From positions 1 through 5,838 of the forward strand of contig NZ_CALHHX010000166.1 in NCBI RefSeq assembly GCF_938030685.1: a stretch of 5,838 nt of DNA, written 5' to 3'. Shown one piece after another: positions 4,902 through 5,838 of the stretch. The position numbers were made by a program, and so were the translations under genes. The notes under the pieces were generated by a model. That model was not told the DNA's origin and made no database searches. It saw only the letters and a list, made by a program, of their open reading frames with translations. Source of the DNA: an uncultured Campylobacter sp. (GTDB lineage Bacteria > Campylobacterota > Campylobacteria > Campylobacterales > Campylobacteraceae). The first letter of the stretch is position 1, and every line of letters begins with the position of its first letter.

Positions 4902-5838
4902 ACTAAGCTTCGGTATATCTTACGCAAGCGCGATAATTTCGGGCGAGCCGGCGGAGTTCTATAAAAATCTCGCCGCTTGCTCGGACGGAATTTCCGAAGT
5001 AAGCTTAGGCGAAAATTCCGATCTCTCTTGCGATACAGGTCAAAATTTTACGTATGATTTTACGGCAAATTCTACGCAAGATTTTACAGATATTTTGGAC
5101 TGCGAGCAGAATTCTATCAATTCCGCAAATTTTGCAGCGTGCAAAAATAACGAAAACGCGGGTTGTGACCTTGCTACAGAAGGTTTTGATGAAAATTCTA
5201 TTAAGCCCCACTCGGAGCTAGGATTAAAACAAGAAGCGGATGCGTCTAAATTTAACTCCTCGCGCGCTTTTGATTGCAACTCCGAAGAGGCGGCGGAGCT
5301 TTATAAAAATTTCGCCGCGCGCGAGGACGAAGCTTTACAAAATAGCTCTGTAGAAAATTTAGAAATCGCTGCCCGCTTAAAAGAGGAAATTTTAGCACTC
5401 GAAGCTTTAAAGAAAAAGCCGGCTCTTGCGCACATCCCGCCGTTGCAGCGCCGCCGCTTGGGGCTTGGGGCGAAACTTTGCATCTCGCTTTTAGGCGAAA
5501 TTTCGCAAAATACGCCGCAGAGCTTAGCCGAGAAAAGCTCCTTAAATTCTACGTCGCAAGATTTAGATGCGAATAAAAGCCAGGCCGCCGCGCAAAACCT
5601 GTCGCCGCAGGATTTTTCAAATGAAAATTCCTTAAATTCGGCAAGGCAAAATTTCAAAACAGACGATAATGCCGCGACGCAGCACTCGGAGCTGCCGCTC
5701 GTTTTTTGCTCGCGTCTCGGCGAGATCAACCGCTGTTTTAACCTGCTCGGCTCGATGAGGGAAAGCGTTTCGCCTTCGAGCTTTTGCGTCAGCGTACTCA
5801 ACGCGATCGCGGCGCAAAATGCGATTTTTACGCAAAAC
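4891..5838 (+). CDS. apeC: Beta-ketoacyl synthase chain-length factor (ApeC-like), N-terminal part, with insertions
   Basis: The frame is open from TTG 4891 to the window edge (316 codons), so the gene continues outside. The start KLSFGISYASAIISG, then HIPPLQRRRLGLG (181-193), VFCSRLGEINRCFNLL (271-286) and SPSSFCVSVLNA (294-305) follow, in order, the landmarks of the chain-length-factor/Ketoacyl-synt_2 family (typically P-x-x-x-RRRLs, f-a-S-r-h-G-e, SP-t-x-F-s-x-SVhNA). These proteins lack the catalytic Cys, pair with an active ketosynthase and set chain length; here the likely partner is the ketosynthase at 603. Two low-complexity insertions enlarge it: residues about 33-132, rich in Asn, Ser, Asp, Phe and Cys, and about 207-267. 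The first is bounded by a 45-nt direct repeat. The usual His of SVHNA is Leu. With TTG start, overlap of 11 nt and RBS AAGAGG, it is translationally coupled to the secreted-protein gene. The C-terminal half cannot be judged. Confidence 0.8.
   Translation, partial: MQNKLSFGISYASAIISGEPAEFYKNLAACSDGISEVSLGENSDLSCDTGQNFTYDFTANSTQDFTDILDCEQNSINSANFAACKNNENAGCDLATEGFDENSIKPHSELGLKQEADASKFNSSRAFDCNSEEAAELYKNFAAREDEALQNSSVENLEIAARLKEEILALEALKKKPALAHIPPLQRRRLGLGAKLCISLLGEISQNTPQSLAEKSSLNSTSQDLDANKSQAAAQNLSPQDFSNENSLNSARQNFKTDDNAATQHSELPLVFCSRLGEINRCFNLLGSMRESVSPSSFCVSVLNAIAAQNAIFTQN
4945..5331. repeat. 45-nt direct repeats bounding a 342-bp insertion in the chain-length-factor gene
   Basis: 4945-4989 (EPAEFYKNLAACSDG) and 5287-5331 (EAAELYKNFAAREDE) match at about 36 of 45 nt and in the same codon phase, exactly 342 bp (114 codons) apart. 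Collapsing them would leave a family-like N-terminus running from ISYASAIISG through YKNFAAREDE to the RRRLG motif. This points to a duplication or insertion event that created the first low-complexity segment. Confidence 0.75.
5041..5088. repeat. 12-bp (4-codon) tandem repeats within the chain-length-factor insertion
   Basis: Four consecutive 12-bp units encode QNFT, YDFT, ANST and QDFT; three of the four share A/G-AT-TTT-AC. Just downstream at 5110-5136 is a 9-bp rhythm, N-S-I, N-S-A, N-F-A. All periods are multiples of three, so copy-number change would keep the frame. Confidence 0.7.
5533..5655. repeat. Repeated segments in the second chain-length-factor insertion
   Basis: 5539-5565 (SLNSTSQDL) and 5629-5655 (SLNSARQNF) share TCCTTAAATTC and the following C-A-A-x-A-T-T-T pattern, 90 bp apart in frame. 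The first copy also resembles the other insertion: AATTCTACG followed by CAAGATTT occurs at 5068-5085 and, with one extra codon, at 5545-5564. HSEL is encoded near the end of each insertion (5209-5220 and 5683-5694, 11 of 12 nt identical). Confidence 0.6.

Noticed and set aside
5005..5279. Overlapping minus-strand open frames opposite the first chain-length-factor insertion
   Set aside because: Low-complexity AAATTT-rich DNA is naturally open on both strands; no domain is seen in either frame.
5301..5801. Minus-strand open frame of 166 codons opposite the chain-length factor
   Set aside because: It lies antisense to clear family motifs (RRRLG, SRLGE, SPSSF), has a Ser/Cys/Lys-rich composition typical of reverse reading, and has no recognisable motif or RBS context.

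Overview
This window is the interior of one tightly packed plus-strand operon. It reads as part of an aryl-polyene (APE)-type type II polyketide/fatty-acid-like biosynthetic cluster. The order is: C-terminus of an Sfp-like phosphopantetheinyl transferase (1-209), short DUF3261-like lipoprotein (206-622), ketosynthase (603-2093), hot-dog dehydratase (2090-2518), FabG-like ketoreductase (2511-3245), second ketosynthase (3239-4468), small secreted protein (4479-4901), and chain-length-factor-type ketosynthase-like protein (4891 to the window edge). The run lipoprotein-KS-DH-KR-KS matches, as I recall it, the N-O-P-Q-R part of characterised APE clusters. The last gene matches the ApeC chain-length-factor family, and the PPTase would prime the acyl carrier proteins. 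Together they would condense, reduce and dehydrate a starter into a conjugated polyene. The acyl carrier proteins, starter loading enzyme, transporter and acyltransferases are not in the window.

The organism is probably an oral or gut Campylobacter relative of the C. gracilis/showae/rectus/concisus type. This is inferred from near-50% GC with GCG-rich coding, the very frequent AAATTT word inside genes, and the protein style; the sequence alone does not prove it. No ribosomal or other taxonomic marker is present.

Six of the seven gene junctions overlap by 3 to 20 nt; the only gap is 10 nt, before the secreted-protein gene, and it carries the strongest Shine-Dalgarno. Two genes start with TTG inside the end of the preceding gene. 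I see no internal promoter, terminator, tRNA, rRNA, mobile element or CRISPR, and no gene-free stretch over 300 bases.

The most unusual content lies inside the genes. The first ketosynthase and the chain-length factor, expected to be partners in one heterodimer, both carry long in-frame low-complexity insertions, while the second ketosynthase and the reductase do not. In the ketosynthase one insertion is a degenerate 24-bp (8-codon) repeat array and the other is bounded by a 10-bp direct repeat. In the chain-length factor one insertion is bounded by a 45-nt, about 80% identical direct repeat exactly 342 bp apart, and contains 12-bp and 9-bp sub-repeats. The dehydratase also has Gln where the family normally has its catalytic His.
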